From positions 8,233,473-8,297,472 of the forward strand of contig OW203724.1 in NCBI GenBank assembly GCA_934045075.1: 64,000 nt of DNA. Reading direction: 5' to 3'. Each line of letters begins with the position of its first letter. Position 1 is the stretch's first letter. This DNA comes from Yponomeuta sedellus. Its lineage: Eukaryota; Arthropoda; Insecta; Lepidoptera; Yponomeutidae. Position numbers and translations under genes: made by a program. The notes below the pieces were generated by a model. That model worked only from the letters and a program-made list of their open reading frames with translations, made no database searches and was not told where the DNA came from. Below are positions 59,158 through 64,000 of the stretch, piece after piece.

Positions 59158-61181
59158 ATGACTCGGGTCGTTCACCCGGTAGGTATTTGCGGCAGGCAGT
59201 ACTTGCGGAGGGCTTCTATAGGAAATCGATTTTCAGTACAAAATGTTCATACAAAGTTGGCCTTGATCAATCGTCAATAACTCGGCCGGCAATTAGAAAT
59301 TTCAAAATGTTTGATTTTTCTCAGGGACCTGAATATCTACGTGACACGATGCCATTCACAGATGAGCAATTTTTTTGGCCTTTGGCCTCCACCGGTGGTA
59401 CTAAAAAAATGCATTTTTGTATGAAAAGTCCTATTTTGGGTGAAAAATTTCTATTAAAGTGGGTGATTTTCAAACTTTGATGAGTCGATGGCCAACTGGA
59501 ATGCCACAGCACCTCGGCACTAAGTAGCCGCTCCCAGCCGAGTAGTAGTTTCGGCCTTTGGCCTCCGTCGGTGGTACTAAAGAAATGCATTTTTGTATGA
59601 AAATAACTATTTCGGGTGAATTTTTTCTATTAAAGTGGGTGATTTTCAAACTTTAATGGGTCGATGGCCAACTGGAATGCTACAGCACCTCGGCACTGAG
59701 TAGCCGCTCCCAGCCGAGTAGTAGTTTCGGCCTTTGGCCTCCGTCGGTGGTACTAAAGAAATGCATTTTTGTATGAAAATAACTATTTCGGGTGAATTTT
59801 TTCTATTAAAGTGGGTGATTTTCAAACTTTAATGGGTCGATGGCCAACTGGAATGCTACAGCACCTCGGCACTGAGTAGCCGCTCCCAGCCGAGTAGTAG
59901 TTTCGGCCTTTGGCCTCCGTCGGTGGTACTAAAGAAACGCATTTTTGTATGAAAATAACTATTTCGGGTGAAATTTTTCTATTATAGTGCGTGATTTTCA
60001 AACTTTAATGAGTCGATGGCCAACTGGAATGCCACAGCACCTCGGCACTGAGTAGCCGCTCCCAGCCGAGTAGTAGTTTCGGCCTTTGGCCTCCGTCGGT
60101 GGTACTAAAGAAATGCATTTTTGTATGAAAATAACTATTTCGGGTGAATTTTTTCTATTAAAGTGGGTGATTTTCAAACTTTAATGGGTCGATGGCCAAC
60201 TGGAATGCTACAGCACCTCGGCACTGAGTAGCCGCTCCCAGCCGAGTAGTAGTTTCGGCCTTTGGCCTCCGTCGGTGGTACTAAAGAAATGCATTTTTGT
60301 ATGAAAATAACTATTTCGGGTGAATTTTTTCTATTAAAGTGGGTGATTTTCAAACTTTAATGGGTCGATGGCCAACTGGAATGCTACAGCACCTCGGCAC
60401 TGAGTAGCCGCTCCCAGCCGAGTAGTAGTTTCGGCCTTTGGCCTCCGTCGGTGGTACTAAAGAAACGCATTTTTGTATGAAAATAACTATTTCGGGTGAA
60501 ATTTTTCTATTATAGTGCGTGATTTTCAAACTTTAATGAGTCGATGGCCAACTGGAATGCCACAGCACCTCGGCGTGGTGACGCCATTCTCAGCCAAGTA
60601 CTCATTTTGGCGCTTAGCCTCTGTCGATGGTACAAAAAAATTAAGATTTTCTACGAAAAAGATGATTTTCAGTACAAATTTTTTGTAGAAATTCTCCATA
60701 GTAAATTTGACACCTTTGAAAGCCAATATCTCAGCCGCCATCTTGAAATGTCAGAATGTCGGAATTTTCTCATATACCTGGGTCCTTTGACGACACGATG
60801 CCGTTTACGGCTGGTCCCTGGCATGCGCCCAGTTGGCTGCCGACTTTTTTGCGTAGAGGTCGAAAAAAGGCCGATTTTCGGAGGGCTATATCTCCGGTGG
60901 TATTTTGAATTTGGAACGACCGTCGGCGGAACCGAAAATGGCGTGTCGAAGAAAAGGCCGGGTGAAAATTTCATCCAAATCGGTCGGTAAACGACAGAGT
61001 TAGCACCCTCGCGTAGTGGAACGCGTTCGAAATTCAAAAATCGGCTCCATAGGATGGCTGTATATCGTACATTCCCTACAACTTTCTCATACATCATTAT
61101 CGTCCAACTCTTGCCATTTCCGAGAAAACGTATGGATGTTAGATCAGTGAGTATATCGCATTGTAGCTTTATATATATATA
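59158..61181. repeat. ABC satellite module 20 (7 B units)
   Basis: B array 59377-60608; counterpart of 29724-31747. Confidence 0.95.
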
Positions 61182-64000
61182 ATGACTCGGGTCGTTCACC
61201 CGGTAGGTATTTGCGGCAGGCAGTACTTGCGGAGGGCTTCTATAGGAAATCGATTTTCAGTACAAAATGTTCATACAAAGTTGGCCTTGATCAATCGTCA
61301 ATAACTCGGCCGGCAATTAGAAATTTCAAAATGTTTGATTTTTCTCAGGGACCTGAATATTTACGTGACACGATGCCATTCACAGATGAGCAATTTTTTT
61401 GGCCTTTGGCCTCCACCGGTGGTACTAAAAAAATGCATTTTTGTATGAAAAGTCCTATTTTGGGTGAAAATTTTCTATTAAAGTGGGTGATTTTCAAACT
61501 TTGATGAGTCGATGGCCAACTGGAATGCCACAGCACCTCGGCACTAAGTAGCCGCTCCCAGCCGAGTAGTAGTTTCGGCCTTTGGCCTCCGTCGGTGGTA
61601 CTAAAGAAATGCATTTTTGTATGAAAAATCCTATTTCGGGTGAAAATTTTCTATTAAAGTGCGTGATTTTCAAACTTTAATGAGTCGATGGCCAACTGGA
61701 ATGCCACAGCACCTCGGCACTGAGTAGCCGCTCCCAGCCGAGTAGTAGTTTCGGCCTTTGGCCTCCGTCGGTGGTACTAAAGAAATGCATTTTTGTATGA
61801 AAATAACTATTTCGGGTGAATTTTTTCTATTAAAGTGGGTGATTTTCAAACTTTAATGGGTCGATGGCCAACTGGAATGCTACAGCACCTCGGCACTGAG
61901 TAGCCGCTCCCAGCCGAGTAGTAGTTTCGGCCTTTGGCCTCCGTCGGTGGTACTAAAGAAATGCATTTTTGTATGAAAATAACTATTTCGGGTGAATTTT
62001 TTCTATTAAAGTGGGTGATTTTCAAACTTTAATGGGTCGATGGCCAACTGGAATGCTACAGCACCTCGGCACTGAGTAGCCGCTCCCAGCCGAGTAGTAG
62101 TTTCGGCCTTTGGCCTCCGTCGGTGGTACTAAAGAAATGCATTTTTGTATGAAAATAACTATTTCGGGTGAAATTTTTCTATTATAGTGCGTGATTTTCA
62201 AACTTTGATGAGTCGATGGCCAACTGGAATGCCACAGCACCTCGGCACTAAGTAGCCGCTCCCAGCCGAGTAGTAGTTTCGGCCTTTGGCCTCCGTCGGT
62301 GGTACTAAAAAAATGCATTTTTGTATGAAAAGTCCTATTTTGGGTGAAAATTTTCTATTAAAGTGGGTGATTTTCAAACTTTGATGAGTCGATGGCCAAC
62401 TGGAATGCCACAGCACCTCGGCACTAAGTAGCCGCTCCCAGCCGAGTAGTAGTTTCGGCCTTTGGCCTCCGTCGGTGGTACTAAAGAAATGCATTTTTGT
62501 ATGAAAAATCCTATTTCGGGTGAAAATTTTCTATTAAAGTGCGTGATTTTCAAACTTTAATGAGTCGATGGCCAACTGGAATGCCACAGCACCTCGGCAC
62601 TGAGTAGCCGCTCCCAGCCGAGTAGTAGTTTCGGCCTTTGGCCTCCGTCGGTGGTACTAAAGAAATGCATTTTTGTATGAAAATAACTATTTCGGGTGAA
62701 TTTTTTCTATTAAAGTGGGTGATTTTCAAACTTTAATGGGTCGATGGCCAACTGGAATGCTACAGCACCTCGGCACTGAGTAGCCGCTCCCAGCCGAGTA
62801 GTAGTTTCGGCCTTTGGCCTCCGTCGGTGGTACTAAAGAAATGCATTTTTGTATGAAAATAACTATTTCGGGTGAATTTTTTCTATTAAAGTGGGTGATT
62901 TTCAAACTTTAATGGGTCGATGGCCAACTGGAATGCTACAGCACCTCGGCACTGAGTAGCCGCTCCCAGCCGAGTAGTAGTTTCGGCCTTTGGCCTCCGT
63001 CGGTGGTACTAAAGAAATGCATTTTTGTATGAAAATAACTATTTCGGGTGAAATTTTTCTATTATAGTGCGTGATTTTCAAACTTTGATGAGTCGATGGC
63101 CAACTGGAATGCCACAGCACCTCGGCACTAAGTAGCCGCTCCCAGCCGAGTAGTAGTTTCGGCCTTTGGCCTCCATCGGTGGTACTAAAGAAATGCATTT
63201 TTGTATGAAAAATCCTATTTTGGGTGAAAATTTTCTATTAAAGTGGGTGATTTTCAAACTTTGATGAGTCGATGGCCAACTGGAATGCCACAGCACCTCG
63301 GCACTAAGTAGCCGCTCCCAGCCGAGTAGTAGTTTCGGCCTTTGGCCTCCGTCGGTGGTACTAAAGAAACGCATTTTTGTATGAAAATAACTATTTCGGG
63401 TGAAATTTTTCTATTATAGTGCGTGATTTTCAAACTTTAATGAGTCGATGGCCAACTGGAATGCTACAGCACCTCGGCACTGAGTAGCCGCTCCCAGCCG
63501 AGTAGTAGTTTTGGCCTTTGGCCTCCGTCGGTGGTACTAAAGAAACGCATTTTTGTATGAAAATAACTATTTCGGGTGAAAATTTTCTATTAAAGTGGGT
63601 GATTTTCAAACTTTAATGGGTCGATGGCCAACTGGAATGCCACAGCACCTCGGCGTGGTGACGCCATTCTCAGCCAAGTACTCATTTTGGCGCTTAGCCT
63701 CTGTCGATGGTACAAAAAAATTAAGATTTTCTACGAAAAAGATGATTTTCAGTACAAATTTTTTGTAGAAATTCTCCATAGTAAATTTGACACCTTTGAA
63801 AGCCAATATCTCGGCCGCCATCTTGAAATGTCAGAATGTCGGATTTTTCTCATATACCTGGGTCCTTTGACGACACGATGCCGTTTACGGCTGGTCCCTG
63901 GCATGCGCCCAGTTGGCTGCCGACTTTTTTGCGTAGAGGTCGAAAAAAGGCCGATTTTCGGAGGGCTATAGCTCCGGTGGTATTTTGAATTTGGAACGAC
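61182..64000. repeat. ABC satellite module 21 (13 B units), cut by the window edge
   Basis: B array 61401-63688, then tail C up to the edge. It shares the CCTCCATCGG mark (63171) with 12816-15897, so it is closer to that module than to 48673-51752. The tail is cut inside the C-specific GGAACGAC block. Confidence 0.95.

Larger units (their letters stand above)
51753..61181. repeat. Segmental duplication, copy 2 (9,429 bp)
   Basis: Counterpart of 22319-31747. The similarity stops at both edges: the preceding modules are 13-unit here and 4-unit there, and the following ones are 13-unit here and 2-unit there. The edges therefore coincide with TA junctions. Confidence 0.93.

Noticed and set aside
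879..64000. CENP-B box
   Set aside because: I looked for TTCGNNNNANNCGGG-type motifs in A, B, C and D and found only partial matches such as TTCGTCCAACTCTTG.
879..64000. Telomeric repeats or ribosomal DNA
   Set aside because: No short telomere-type repeat and no rRNA-like sequence was seen.

Overview
The window is almost entirely non-coding repetitive DNA from a eukaryotic genome, best read as a heterochromatic satellite block. I see no rRNA, tRNA, CRISPR array or intact protein gene. The only non-satellite segment is one 2.0-kb DNA transposon carrying a broken gene with AATAAA signals and a splice-donor-like site. An animal is likely and an arthropod plausible, but nothing in the sequence fixes the species.

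The satellite is modular. Every module lies in the same orientation and is bounded by a short (TA)n tract, usually ATATATATATA. Type ABC modules (20 complete, plus one cut by the right edge) have a ~220-bp head (A), a tandem array of a 176-bp unit (B) and a ~570-bp tail (C). I count 2 to 25 B units per module and 215 in total (37,840 bp, about 59% of the window). Type D modules (7, the first cut by the left edge and the second hit by the transposon) have a GC-rich head with two hairpins, 3-4 copies of a 153-bp GC-rich minisatellite, and a tail homologous to C.

Order, with the number of B units: D(partial)-5-20-D[transposon]-11-13-4-D-8-4-D-20-7-7-2-14-D-25-2-8-5-D-13-D-20-7-7-13(partial). The run D-20-7-7 occurs twice with identical total length (22319-31747 and 51753-61181, 9,429 bp each). 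Other runs are partly shared, and several arrays differ by whole multiples of 176 bp (352, 704, 880), the signature of unequal exchange.

Head A, tail C and the second half of D share a diverged core segment (a CTCGGCCG-type motif, then GATTTTTCTCA, then ACACGATGCC or ACGCGATGCC). The locus therefore appears to derive from one ancestral sequence by repeated duplication. The layout of arm, tandem core, arm and microsatellite resembles non-autonomous Helitron/Helentron-related elements and bivalve pearl elements. That link is an inference from architecture, not from a database match.

The long open reading frames here are by-products of repeat composition. They occur on both strands, overlap, and change frame from unit to unit because 176 is not a multiple of 3. 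I do not call them genes. Similarities between modules were judged by eye and by comparing translated frames; no percent identities were computed.
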